Origin: Geodermatophilus sp. YIM 151500
Lineage (GTDB): Bacteria; Actinomycetota; Actinomycetes; Mycobacteriales; Geodermatophilaceae
Assembly (NCBI RefSeq): GCF_025716945.1
Contig: NZ_JAOVZT010000008.1
Location: forward strand, 1-64,000
Direction of reading: 5' to 3'
Length of the DNA: 64,000 bases
This document shows, one piece after another, positions 19,176 through 27,088 of this stretch. Position 1 is the first letter of the stretch. Every line of letters begins with the position of its first letter. The translations under genes and the position numbers were made by a program. Under the pieces are notes generated by a model, which did no database searches, was not told the origin of the DNA, and was given only the letters and a program-made list of their open reading frames with translations.

Positions 19176-19250
19176 GGGACCAGTGCAGCGCCGCCGGGTT
19201 GTCGGGGCGTTACGTCCGGCGAAAGGTTCCGAGACGAGGGCCCCCGCCGG

Positions 19251-19532
19251 TCAGGCGGGCGCGGTGCCGGTGCGGGCCGGGGCCGACGGCGGGATCGGGA
19301 CGGCGTCGTCCTGGACCGGCGCCGGTCCGGGCGGCTCCGCGGGCAGCCGCAGCCACAGCCGGCCCGCGCCGAGGACGACCGGGTGCGTCCGACCCGGCCC
19401 TCGGGCCGCCCAGCGGATGGCGAGGCCCGCGAGGACCACGGCGCCCGCGAGCGCGTGGTCGGACGGGTCGCGCAGCGCCAGGCACAGCGCGGCGAGGTAG
19501 ACGGTGGTGAGCAGGAGGGTGGGCAGGCGCAC
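19251..19532 (-). CDS. Small membrane protein, two predicted helices
   Basis: Unrecognised protein of 93 residues. Two hydrophobic segments (LLLTTVYLAALCLAL and ALAGAVVLAGLAIRWAA) are followed by a charged, proline/alanine-rich cytosolic tail. GTG at 19532 is supported by GGAGG 5 nt upstream. It lies downstream of the manganese catalase on the same strand, but a strong hairpin separates the two, so it probably has its own promoter. Confidence 0.65.
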   Translation of the reverse strand: MRLPTLLLTTVYLAALCLALRDPSDHALAGAVVLAGLAIRWAARGPGRTHPVVLGAGRLWLRLPAEPPGPAPVQDDAVPIPPSAPARTGTAPA

Positions 19533-19556
19533 GGGAGCCTCCGGGCAGCGGTGGGC

Positions 19557-19591
19557 GCACCGGCGTCCCGGGCGGCCGGGACGCCGGTGCG
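19557..19591 (-). terminator. Terminator hairpin downstream of manganese catalase
   Basis: CGCACCGGCGTCCCGG pairs perfectly with CCGGGACGCCGGTGCG, leaving only a 3-nt loop. It lies about 110 nt after the catalase stop and 25 nt before the next start on the same strand. No U tract follows, as is usual in these genomes. Confidence 0.8.
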
Positions 19592-19701
19592 GCGGGAGGA
19601 CGCGGACGGTGCGGTCCGGGTGGCGGGATGACGTCGGACGGCGAGGGCGCCGGGTGGGCGGCGCCCTCTCGCGGCGCCGTGTCGCGGCGCCGCGGGAGGC
19701 C

Positions 19702-20562
19702 TCAGGTGAGCATGTCCTTGGCCTTCTGCAGCAGCCCGTGCGCCTCCGTCTGCGGCGTGCCGAACAGCCGCGGGTCGCCCGGCGGGAGCACCGGCGCGTC
19801 GGCGGTCGCCTCGATCGCCCGCGCGGTGAACTGGCCACGGCCGTCGGGCGCCGGCCCGGACGCCCAGCGCCCGGCCGCCGCCTCGGCGCCGTCCGAGGCC
19901 TGGATGAAGGCGTAGCTGTACTCGCTCTGCTCCTCGTCCAGCGGGAAGGCCTCGGGCACCGGGATGCCCTCCAGCCCGTCGGACTTGAGCTCCTCGATGG
20001 CCGCCAGCCACTGGTTCTGGTGCATGTGGTCGCGGGTGATGAGGAAGCGCAGCATCTCCTTGACGCCGGGGTCGTCGGTCATGTTGTACAGCCGCGAGAC
20101 CTGGAGCCGGCCCTGCATCTCGGCGGTGGCGTTGTAGTGGAAATCGGCCATGAGGTTCCCGCTGGCGGTCACGTAGCCGCCGCTCCACGGCACGCCCATG
20201 CTGTCCTTGTAGTAGGCGCCGCCACCGTTGGCGATCGCGTGCTGCGGGTTCACCTGGCCGAAGCCGGCCGCGGCCTCCTTCGACCGGTCGGAGGCGTCGG
20301 GCTTGAGGGGCTGGTGGTCGAGCAGCCGGTCGATCATCGTCACGATCATCTCGACGTGCGCCAGCTCCTCGGTGCCGATGGCCAGCAGCATGTCCTTGTA
20401 CTTGCCGGGCAGCCGGCAGTTCCAGCCCTGCAGCAGGTATTGGGTGGCGACGGTCATCTCGCCCCACTGGCCGCCGAGGATCTCCTGCATCCGTCGGGCG
20501 AAGGCGGGGTCGGGACCGTCGGGCTTGGCCTCGAACTGCAGGGCCTGGGTGTGGGTGAACAC
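19702..20562 (-). CDS. Manganese (non-haem) catalase
   Basis: Di-manganese catalase of 286 residues that dismutates hydrogen peroxide. Metal ligands are E35 (QWGEMTVATQYL), E66 and H69 (TEELAHVEM), with the second-half ligands in NATAEMQGRLQ and ITRDHMHQNQW, matching the canonical ferritin-like four-helix site. The C-terminal extension that wraps around the hexamer is present. GTG at 20562 follows GAGGAG by 6 nt. An Nramp Mn/Fe importer and a two-component pair lie immediately upstream, suggesting a manganese and peroxide defence locus. Confidence 0.95.
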   Translation of the reverse strand: MFTHTQALQFEAKPDGPDPAFARRMQEILGGQWGEMTVATQYLLQGWNCRLPGKYKDMLLAIGTEELAHVEMIVTMIDRLLDHQPLKPDASDRSKEAAAGFGQVNPQHAIANGGGAYYKDSMGVPWSGGYVTASGNLMADFHYNATAEMQGRLQVSRLYNMTDDPGVKEMLRFLITRDHMHQNQWLAAIEELKSDGLEGIPVPEAFPLDEEQSEYSYAFIQASDGAEAAAGRWASGPAPDGRGQFTARAIEATADAPVLPPGDPRLFGTPQTEAHGLLQKAKDMLT

Positions 20563-20673
20563 GGGCGCTCCTCGGAACGGGTGGCGAGCACCGCGGTCGC
20601 GGTCTCGTCACGGGGATGCCCGCCCCGGCTGGCCTCCCGGTGCCCTCCGCTGGCCCTTCGGTGCCACGTCGGG

Positions 20674-20705
20674 GTGCGAGCAGCGAGGTTCCTCGCTCCT
20701 CGCAC
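20674..20705 (-). terminator. Terminator hairpin after the histidine kinase gene
   Basis: GTGCGAG-c-AGCGAGG (20674-20688) pairs with CCTCGCT-c-CTCGCAC (20691-20705), with one internal mismatch and a 2-nt centre. It starts 7 nt beyond the kinase stop codon at 20712. Confidence 0.7.
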
Positions 20706-20711
20706 TCCGCT

Positions 20712-21431
20712 TCAGCGGTCGGGGAGCTCGACGGTGAGGGTCAGCGCGGTGCCGTCGTCGGCCCAGACGATCCGCCCACCCAGCTCGCGCGCCTGGCGCT
20801 GCACCGACCACAGGCCCAGGCCGGTGAGGTCGACCGGTGGGCGGTCGGTGCACAGGTGGCCGACCACGCGGGCGGCGGGCACGCCGTCCTGGGTCAGGGC
20901 GAGGGTCACCCAGCCGGCGCGGCGGGAGACCGCGAGCCGGACCGGCGCACCGCCGCCGTGCCGGTGCGCGTTCTCCAGCAGGTTGACCAGGATCCGCTGC
21001 AGCCGGGCGTCACCGACGGTCACCCCGGCGGCCTCCTCGTCCAGCGCCAGCGTGAGCTGGGTGCGGGGCAGCCCGGACGCCGCGACGGAGGCGGCCACGA
21101 CGTCGCCGAGCCGACGCGCGCCGGGGTGCGATGGGGCGCCCCCCGTCGCGTCCGCCGTCCGCAGCATGGACGTGAGGTGGGCCGCCTGGGCCTGCGCCAG
21201 CGACAGCAGCTCGAGCCGGCCTCCCGAGCCGCCGTGCAGCCGGCCCAGCGCGGTCTCCAGGCAGGCCAGCGAGCCGCGCATGTCGTGGCACAGCGCGCGG
21301 ACCAGCGCGTCCTCGGTGCTGGGCTCGGCGGCCGCCCGCCGGCGGCGGCGCAGGTGGCTGCGGAGCACGCGCAGCAGGTCCGGCACCAGCCCCGACGGGT
21401 TCCGCTGGGACGTGTGGACGGCGAGGATCAC
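20712..21431 (-). CDS. Soluble sensor histidine kinase (HisKA plus HATPase)
   Basis: Compact kinase of 239 residues with no transmembrane helix or recognisable sensor domain. The phosphoacceptor region is ALCHDMRGSLACLE, and the ATP-binding N box is LVNLLENAHRHGG with a G box at GLGLWSVQRQARELGG. The G1 region (QDGVPAARVVG) is shortened compared with typical kinases. GTG at 21431 is supported by GGAGG 5 nt upstream. It is transcribed divergently from a LuxR-type response regulator only 60 bp away, its obvious partner. Confidence 0.85.
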   Translation of the reverse strand: MILAVHTSQRNPSGLVPDLLRVLRSHLRRRRRAAAEPSTEDALVRALCHDMRGSLACLETALGRLHGGSGGRLELLSLAQAQAAHLTSMLRTADATGGAPSHPGARRLGDVVAASVAASGLPRTQLTLALDEEAAGVTVGDARLQRILVNLLENAHRHGGGAPVRLAVSRRAGWVTLALTQDGVPAARVVGHLCTDRPPVDLTGLGLWSVQRQARELGGRIVWADDGTALTLTVELPDR

Positions 21432-21491
21432 GGGCACCTCCGGCCCGCCCGGGTCAGCAACGCCTGGGAGGTCACCGACTCCGGGGGAGAC

Positions 21492-22181
21492 GTGGGCGGG
21501 GACGACGGCGCTGCTGCTGAACGCCGGCCGCCGGTGGACGTGGTGGTGGTCGACGACCACCCGCTGTTCGCCCGTGGCCTGTCGCTCCTCCTGCCCGAGG
21601 TCAGTCTGGGGCGGGTCCGGGTGGTCGGCACGACGGACGACGCGTCGGCCGCCGCGGCGCTGGTCCAGCGGGAGCACGCCGACGTCGCCGTGGTCGACCT
21701 GCACATGCCGCCGCCCGGGGGGACGCGGGCCATCGCGGCCATCCGCCGGGTCGAGCCGACCGTGCGGGTGGTCGCCCTGTCGGGCCTGGCCGAGCCCGAC
21801 GCGGCGGTCGAGGCGCTGCGGGCGGGCGCGGCGGGGTTCCTGCCGAAGACCGCCGGCCCCGAGCAGCTGGTGCGGCCGCTGCTCGCCGTCCTCGACGGCT
21901 GGTCGGTGCTGCCCGAGGCCCTGCTGCGCCGGCTGCTCGACCGGGCGGCACCCGAGGGCGACCAGGGCGTGGTGGGGGAGCTGACCGCCGACGAGCGCCG
22001 GCTGTGGCGGTTGGTCGCCGCCGGCGCCGGCACCCTGGAGATCGCCGCCACGCTGCACGTGTCCGAGCGGACGGCGAAGCGCCTGGTGGCCGGCCTGCTC
22101 CGGCGGCTGCGGGTGGCGACGCGGGTGGAGGCGGCCGCGCTGGCCGGCCGGGTGGGGCTCGACCGGCGGCCGGCGGGCTGA
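21492..22181 (+). CDS. NarL/LuxR-family response regulator
   Basis: Regulator of about 229 residues. The receiver domain shows the acidic pair in VVVVDDHPLF, the phosphoacceptor aspartate in VAVVDLHMPPPGG and the conserved lysine in FLPKTAGPEQ. The C-terminal LuxR helix-turn-helix is LTADERRLWRLVAAGAGTLE through ATLHVSERTAKRLVAGLLRRL. GTG at 21492 has GGGGGAG just upstream, but the spacing is short; a start at the GTG before DVVVVDDHP (about 21532) is possible. Likely controls nearby manganese or peroxide genes; this is inference from position. Confidence 0.88.
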   Translation: MGGDDGAAAERRPPVDVVVVDDHPLFARGLSLLLPEVSLGRVRVVGTTDDASAAAALVQREHADVAVVDLHMPPPGGTRAIAAIRRVEPTVRVVALSGLAEPDAAVEALRAGAAGFLPKTAGPEQLVRPLLAVLDGWSVLPEALLRRLLDRAAPEGDQGVVGELTADERRLWRLVAAGAGTLEIAATLHVSERTAKRLVAGLLRRLRVATRVEAAALAGRVGLDRRPAG

Positions 22182-22272
22182 CCGCCGTCGGAGCCCCGTC
22201 CGTCCGCGAGATCCACGCACCCATCCGTTCCCCGCCCCGGCCCGGGAGCGGGGCGCAGATCTCGCCGGGGCA

Positions 22273-23571
22273 TCAGCCGAGTGCCAGCCAGACGAGCAGG
22301 TGGACGTTGAGCCCGATGATCAACGCGGCGACGACCGCGCCGGCGGCGGTGGTCCGCCGGCGGTTCACCCAGCCGGCCATCAGGTCGCGACGGCCGGTCA
22401 GCCACAGCAGCGGCACCAGCGCGAACGGGATGCCGAAGGAGAGCACGACCTGCGACCAGACCAGGGCGGTCGTGGGGTCGCCGCCCAGGACGAGGACGGC
22501 CAGGGCCGGCAGGAGGGTGACCAGCCGGCGCAGCAGCACCGGGACGTTGCGGCGCAGGAAGCCGGCCATCACCACCTGGCCGGCGTGCGTGCCCACCGAG
22601 GAGGAGGCGAACCCGGAGGCGAGCAGGGCGAGGCCGAAGGCGACAGCCGCTCCGGCGCCGAGCTGCTCGCCGAGCCCCGCGTGCACGCCCTCCAGCGAGG
22701 CGGCCCGGTCGCCCTCACCGGTGAACAGCTGCGCGGCGATGACGAGCATGGCGGCGTTCACCAGGCCCGCGAGGCCCATCGCGAGCAGCACGTCGAGCCG
22801 TTGCGCGCGCAGCAGCCGCCGGCGCCCCTGCGCGGTGCGGCCGGCGGTGACCGCGTCGCCGTAACGGCCCGGGGTGAGGGCCGAGTGCACGTAGATGACG
22901 TGCGGCATGACCGTCGCACCGAGGATGCCCGTGGCGAGCACGAGGCTCTCCGGCCCGGCGAAGGAGGGCACCAGCCCGCCGGCGGCGCCGCCGACGTCGA
23001 CACCCGAGCCGACCAGCGTGTAGCCGAAGCCGAGGCCGATGACCAGCAGCAGCCCGGCGATGACCCGCTCGAACGGCCGGTGCCCGCGCGACTGCGCGGC
23101 GAGCAGCGCGAAGGCGACGACCGCGGTGATCGCCCCGCCGACCGGCAGCGGCACCCCGAACAGCAGGTGCAGCGCCACGGCGCCGCCGACGATCTCCGCG
23201 AGGTCGGTGGCGATGGCCACCGCCTCGGCCTGCAGCCACAGCCCCCAGGTGACCGGGCGGGGCAGGGTCTCCCGGCACAGGGTGGCCAGGTCGCGCCCGG
23301 TGGCCAGGCCCAGCTTGGCGGTCAGCGCCTGGATCAGCATCGCCATGAGGTTGGCCGCGACGATGACCCACAGCAGGGTGTAGCCGAAGGCGGCCCCGCC
23401 CGAGAAGTTGGTCGCGAAGTTGCCCGGGTCGACGTAGGCGACCGCGGCGACGAACGCCGGTCCGAGCAGCGGCCAGATCCGTCGTCGGGGCGGCGTCCCG
23501 GTGTCCGGGAGGCGCGGGCGACCGGCGAGGGTGGTGGGCAGCAGGGCTGCCTCGGTCTTCGAGAGGTACAC
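22273..23571 (-). CDS. mntH: Nramp-family divalent metal (Mn/Fe) transporter
   Basis: Proton-coupled importer of 432 residues with 11 or so membrane helices. Helix 1 carries AYVDPGNFATN, including the D/N metal ligands, and helix 6 carries VMPHVIYVHSAL with the metal-binding methionine and histidine. These are diagnostic of MntH. GTG at 23571 follows GAGG by 5 nt. It lies on the same strand as manganese catalase, with the kinase/regulator pair between. The 270 bp upstream contains a palindrome that could be a metal-regulator site. Confidence 0.92.
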   Translation of the reverse strand: MYLSKTEAALLPTTLAGRPRLPDTGTPPRRRIWPLLGPAFVAAVAYVDPGNFATNFSGGAAFGYTLLWVIVAANLMAMLIQALTAKLGLATGRDLATLCRETLPRPVTWGLWLQAEAVAIATDLAEIVGGAVALHLLFGVPLPVGGAITAVVAFALLAAQSRGHRPFERVIAGLLLVIGLGFGYTLVGSGVDVGGAAGGLVPSFAGPESLVLATGILGATVMPHVIYVHSALTPGRYGDAVTAGRTAQGRRRLLRAQRLDVLLAMGLAGLVNAAMLVIAAQLFTGEGDRAASLEGVHAGLGEQLGAGAAVAFGLALLASGFASSSVGTHAGQVVMAGFLRRNVPVLLRRLVTLLPALAVLVLGGDPTTALVWSQVVLSFGIPFALVPLLWLTGRRDLMAGWVNRRRTTAAGAVVAALIIGLNVHLLVWLALG

Positions 23572-23619
23572 GGCGGCCTCGCGGCGGTCGGTCGGCAGGG
23601 ACGCCGCTGATCTGCCCGC

Positions 23620-23638
23620 CCCCCGTGGACCACGGGGG
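23620..23638. promoter_or_regulatory. Palindrome upstream of mntH, possible operator
   Basis: CCCCCGTGG (23620-23628) and CCACGGGGG (23630-23638) form a perfect 9-bp palindrome with a single central base, about 50 bp upstream of the mntH start. It may be an operator for a metal-responsive regulator; no close match to a named box is claimed. Confidence 0.4.
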
Positions 23639-23776
23639 CCGATCCCTGGCCCGGCGGGGCCAATCGCCGACGGCGGCACCCGTCGAGGTGCCGTCCCGCG
23701 CCGGCCCGACACCGCCCTCGGACGCCGCCCCGGACGCCGCCCCCGGACGCCGCTGTCGAGTGCTGTCCGCGTTCTG

Positions 23777-23807
23777 TTGAGCGCAACCTGCCAGGTGTTC
23801 TTACAGT
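23777..23807 (+). promoter_or_regulatory. Possible promoter of the DUF485-actP operon
   Basis: TTGAGC (23777-23782) and TACAGT (23802-23807) are separated by 19 nt and lie about 36 nt before the GTG start of the DUF485 gene. The match to -35/-10 consensus is moderate and the spacer slightly long. The rest of 23572-23842 holds no gene. Confidence 0.4.
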
Positions 23808-23842
23808 GATCCCGGTCACCCGTCGACCAGGGAGGGACACCC

Positions 23843-24223
23843 GTGAGCGAGACACCGGACCGGCGGTTGCTGACGCCGGAGGAGTACCGCGAGGCGCAGG
23901 CCTCGCCGGAGTTCCAGGAGCTGAAGAGGCGCTTCCGCGCCTTCGCCTTCCCGATGACCGTGGCGTTCCTCGTCTGGTACCTGCTCTACGTGCTGCTGTC
24001 GACCTACGCGCCGGACTTCATGGGCACCCCGGTCTTCGGCGACGTGAACGTCGGGATCCTCTTCGGCCTGGCCCAGTTCGTGAGCACCTTCGCGATCACG
24101 CACGTCTACGTGGCGCACGCGAACAAGCGCACCGACCCGATCGCCGACGAGATGCGCGAGCGGCTCGAGCACCACGAGTACGCCCGCGGCGGCGCGGCCA
24201 CCGGACGGGATGTCGCGCGATGA
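23843..24223 (+). CDS. DUF485 membrane protein, partner of the acetate symporter
   Basis: Protein of 126 residues with two transmembrane helices (FAFPMTVAFLVWYLLYVLLS and VGILFGLAQFVSTFAITHVYV) and the conserved N-terminal EFQELKRRFR motif of DUF485. In many bacteria DUF485 (YjcH) precedes actP and is co-transcribed with it; its role in transport is unclear. GTG at 23843 follows GGAGG by 7 nt. Its stop overlaps the symporter start (ATGA), so the two are translationally coupled. Confidence 0.92.
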   Translation: MSETPDRRLLTPEEYREAQASPEFQELKRRFRAFAFPMTVAFLVWYLLYVLLSTYAPDFMGTPVFGDVNVGILFGLAQFVSTFAITHVYVAHANKRTDPIADEMRERLEHHEYARGGAATGRDVAR

Positions 24224-25857
24224 CCGCCGTCCCCACCGCCGTGCTGGCCGCCGAGGCCACGGGCGAGACCGTCGGCACGCCCTGGGTCAACATCTCGATC
24301 TTCGGCCTGTTCGTCCTGGTGACCCTGGCCATCACCTTCCGGGCCAGCCGCAACAACAAGAGCGCCGCCGACTACTACGCCGCCGGGCGCACCATCACCG
24401 GCCAGCAGAACGGGCTGGCCATCGCCGGCGACTACCTGTCGGCCGCCTCCTTCCTCGGCATCGCCGGCGCCATCGCCGTCTACGGCTACGACGGCTTCCT
24501 CTACTCGATCGGCTTCCTCGTCGCGTGGCTCGTGGCGCTGCTGCTGGTCGCCGAGCTGATGCGCAACACGGCGCGGTACACGATGGCCGACGTCCTCGCC
24601 TTCCGGATGCGGCAGGGCCCGGTGCGCACCGCCGCGGCGATCTCCACCCTCGCGGTCTCGCTGTTCTACCTGCTGGCGCAGATGGCGGGCGCCGGCGGCC
24701 TGGTCACCCTGCTGCTCGGCGTCACCGGCGAGGCCGCCCAGGCCGTCGTCGTCGCCATCGTGGGTGCGCTGATGATCTTCTACGTGCTCGTCGGCGGCAT
24801 GCGCGGCACCACCTGGGTGCAGATCATCAAGGCGTCGCTGCTCATCGCCGGGGCCTTCGTGATGACCGTCTGGGTGCTGGCCGGGTTCGGGTTCAACCTG
24901 TCGGCGCTGCTCGGCGGGGCGCAGGCGAACGCGACGGCCGGCAGCGACGTGCTGGCCCCCGGCGCCCAGTACGGCCTGTCGGGGACGACGAAGCTCGACT
25001 TCATCAGCCTGGCGATCGCGCTCGTGCTCGGCACCGCGGGCCTGCCGCACGTGCTGATGCGCTTCTACACGGTGCCGACGGCGAAGGACGCACGGAAGTC
25101 CGTGGTCTGGGCCATCTGGCTGATCGGGATCTTCTACCTGTTCAGCCTGATCATCGGCTACGGCGCCGGCGCGCTCGTCGGCGCGGAGAGCATCCTGGCC
25201 GCCCCCGGCGCGGTCAACGCGGCCGCCCCGCTGCTGGCCTTCGAACTCGGCGGCACCGTGCTGCTCGGCATCATCGCCGGCGTCGCCTTCGCCACCATCC
25301 TGGCCGTGGTGGCGGGCCTCACCATCACCGCGTCTGCGTCGTTCGCGCACGACGTCTACGCATCGGTGATCAAGAAGGGCCAGGTCTCCGGCAACGGCGA
25401 GGTGCACGTGGCCCGGATCACGGCCGTGGTCATCGGCGCGATCTCCATCGGGCTGGGCATCCTGGCGCTGCAGGCCGGGCTGAACATCGCCTTCCTGGTG
25501 GCCCTGGCCTTCGCGGTGGCGGCGTCGGCCAACCTGCCGACGATCATCTACACGCTGTTCTGGCGGCGGTTCACCACCCAGGGCGCGCTGTGGTCGATCT
25601 ACGGCGGGCTCATCATCTGCGTCGGCCTGATCATCTTCTCGCCGGTGCTGTCGGGCGCGGAGACCTCGTTGTTCCCGGCGGTCGACTTCGCCTGGTTCCC
25701 GCTGCGCAACCCCGGCCTGATCTCGATCCCGGCGTCCTTCCTGCTCGGCTGGCTCGGCACCGTGGTGTCGAAGGAGCCGGTGAACGAGATGAAGCACGCC
25801 GAGCTGGAGGTGCGGGCGCTGACCGGCATCGGCGCGGAGAAGGCCGTGCACCACTGA
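24220..25857 (+). CDS. actP: Cation/acetate symporter, SSS family
   Basis: Sodium:solute symporter of 545 residues with about 13 transmembrane helices. The start of the transport core (SAADYYAAGRTITGQQNGLAIAGDYLSAASFLGIAG) and GTAGLPHVLMRFYTVPTAKDARKS are typical of ActP-like acetate/short-chain carboxylate importers. Genes for acetate activation are not adjacent. A strong hairpin follows the stop. The DUF485 gene upstream supports the ActP assignment. Confidence 0.92.
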   Translation: MTAVPTAVLAAEATGETVGTPWVNISIFGLFVLVTLAITFRASRNNKSAADYYAAGRTITGQQNGLAIAGDYLSAASFLGIAGAIAVYGYDGFLYSIGFLVAWLVALLLVAELMRNTARYTMADVLAFRMRQGPVRTAAAISTLAVSLFYLLAQMAGAGGLVTLLLGVTGEAAQAVVVAIVGALMIFYVLVGGMRGTTWVQIIKASLLIAGAFVMTVWVLAGFGFNLSALLGGAQANATAGSDVLAPGAQYGLSGTTKLDFISLAIALVLGTAGLPHVLMRFYTVPTAKDARKSVVWAIWLIGIFYLFSLIIGYGAGALVGAESILAAPGAVNAAAPLLAFELGGTVLLGIIAGVAFATILAVVAGLTITASASFAHDVYASVIKKGQVSGNGEVHVARITAVVIGAISIGLGILALQAGLNIAFLVALAFAVAASANLPTIIYTLFWRRFTTQGALWSIYGGLIICVGLIIFSPVLSGAETSLFPAVDFAWFPLRNPGLISIPASFLLGWLGTVVSKEPVNEMKHAELEVRALTGIGAEKAVHH

Positions 25858-25921
25858 CGGAGGACCCCGTCCTCCTCACCCCTCGCACGCTCGGGGCGAG
25901 CCTCGGGACGGGGCCGACGCA

Positions 25922-25962
25922 GCCGCGCCTCCCGGACCGCAATGCGGTCCGCGAGGCGCGGC
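25922..25962 (+). terminator. Long palindromic terminator after actP
   Basis: GCCGCGCCTC (25922-25931) pairs with GAGGCGCGGC (25953-25962), and inside it GGACCGCA (25934-25941) pairs with TGCGGTCC (25943-25950), with one mismatch between the two stems. Almost the whole 41 bp is self-complementary. It ends 25 bp before the next gene start. Confidence 0.75.
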
Positions 25963-25987
25963 AGCGACGTCGCATAGGGTCCGGCGG

Positions 25988-27088
25988 GTGACCGCGCGCA
26001 TCGTCCTGCTCGGCGCCACCGGCTACACGGGCGCGCGGACGGCGGAGGCGCTGGTCGCCCGCGGTGCCCGGCCGGTGCTCGCCGGGCGCGACCCCGGCCG
26101 GCTGGCGCCGCTGGCCGAGCGGCTCGGCGGCTTGCAGACGGCGGTCGCCGACGTCACCCGGCCGCCGACCGTCCGTGCCCTGATCGGCTCCGGCGACGTG
26201 CTGGTCACCACCGTCGGGCCGTTCCTGCAGCTCGGCGAGGCCGCCGTCGAGGCGGCCGTCGACGCCGGCGCCGTCTACCTCGACTCGACCGGTGAGCCAC
26301 CGTTCGTCCGGCGGGTGTTCGAGGAGTTCGGCCCGCGGGCGCGGGAGTCCGGCGCGGCGCTGCTGACCGCCTTCGGGCTGGACTACGTGCCCGGCACGCT
26401 GGCCGGCGCGCTGGCCCTGGCCGAGGCGGGCGAGCGCGCGCACCGGGTCGACATCGGCTACGCCGTCCAGGGGGTCTCGGGGCAGGCCTTCTCCCGCGGC
26501 ACGTTCGCCTCGGCGGCCGGCCTGCTGTTCGCCCCCGGCCACGCCTTCCGCGACGGGAGGCTGCGGGACGAGACGCCCGGGCGGCGGCTGTGGCGGTTCA
26601 CCGCCGGCGGCCGGCCGCAGGCCGGCGTCTCGGTCGGCGGGTCCGAGCACCTGACCCTGCCGCCGCTGTCGCCGGGTCTCCGGCACGTCGGCGTCCACCT
26701 GGCCTGGTTCGGCCCGCTGGCCCCGGCCGTCCCCGCGCTGTCGCCGGTGTCGGCGCTGGCCGCCCGGCTGCCCGGGACGGGAGCCCTCGCCCGCCTGGTG
26801 AGCGGCACGCTCGCCGGCTGGGTGGGCGAGGCGCCGTCCGCGGCGACCCTCGCCCGGGCGACGACCCGCACGGTCGCCGAGGTGCGCGACCGCGACGGGC
26901 AGCGGATCAGCCGGGTCGAGCTGACCGGCCCGGAGGCCTACGGGCTCACCGCCGCGCTGCTGGCCTGGGGGGCCACGACGGCCGCGGACGGCGGCATCGA
27001 CGCCGCAGGCGCGCTCGGGCCGGTGCAGGCCTTCGGCCTCGACGCGCTCACCGCGGGGGCGGCCGAGGCGGGGTTGCGCCGGACGTGA
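25988..27088 (+). CDS. Saccharopine dehydrogenase NADP-binding domain oxidoreductase
   Basis: Predicted NAD(P)-dependent oxidoreductase of 366 residues. The Rossmann motif is at the N terminus (ARIVLLGATGYTGARTAEAL), followed by the arginine-containing AGRDPGRL loop that suggests NADPH preference. The family includes saccharopine reductases and mycobacterial trans-acting enoyl reductases, and the relatively short C-terminal region resembles the latter group. GTG at 25988 is the start. Its stop overlaps the MutL-family gene start as GTGA, implying coupled translation and perhaps a shared pathway. Confidence 0.8.
   Translation: MTARIVLLGATGYTGARTAEALVARGARPVLAGRDPGRLAPLAERLGGLQTAVADVTRPPTVRALIGSGDVLVTTVGPFLQLGEAAVEAAVDAGAVYLDSTGEPPFVRRVFEEFGPRARESGAALLTAFGLDYVPGTLAGALALAEAGERAHRVDIGYAVQGVSGQAFSRGTFASAAGLLFAPGHAFRDGRLRDETPGRRLWRFTAGGRPQAGVSVGGSEHLTLPPLSPGLRHVGVHLAWFGPLAPAVPALSPVSALAARLPGTGALARLVSGTLAGWVGEAPSAATLARATTRTVAEVRDRDGQRISRVELTGPEAYGLTAALLAWGATTAADGGIDAAGALGPVQAFGLDALTAGAAEAGLRRT

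Noticed and set aside
16536-19631. A 1031-codon plus-strand open frame
   Set aside because: It covers the MBL hydrolase and Rieske genes on the opposite strand, and the translation is Arg/Gly/Pro-rich noise without motifs.
24106-25854. A 582-codon minus-strand open frame
   Set aside because: It is the antisense of the actP symporter, whose motifs and membrane helices are unambiguous.
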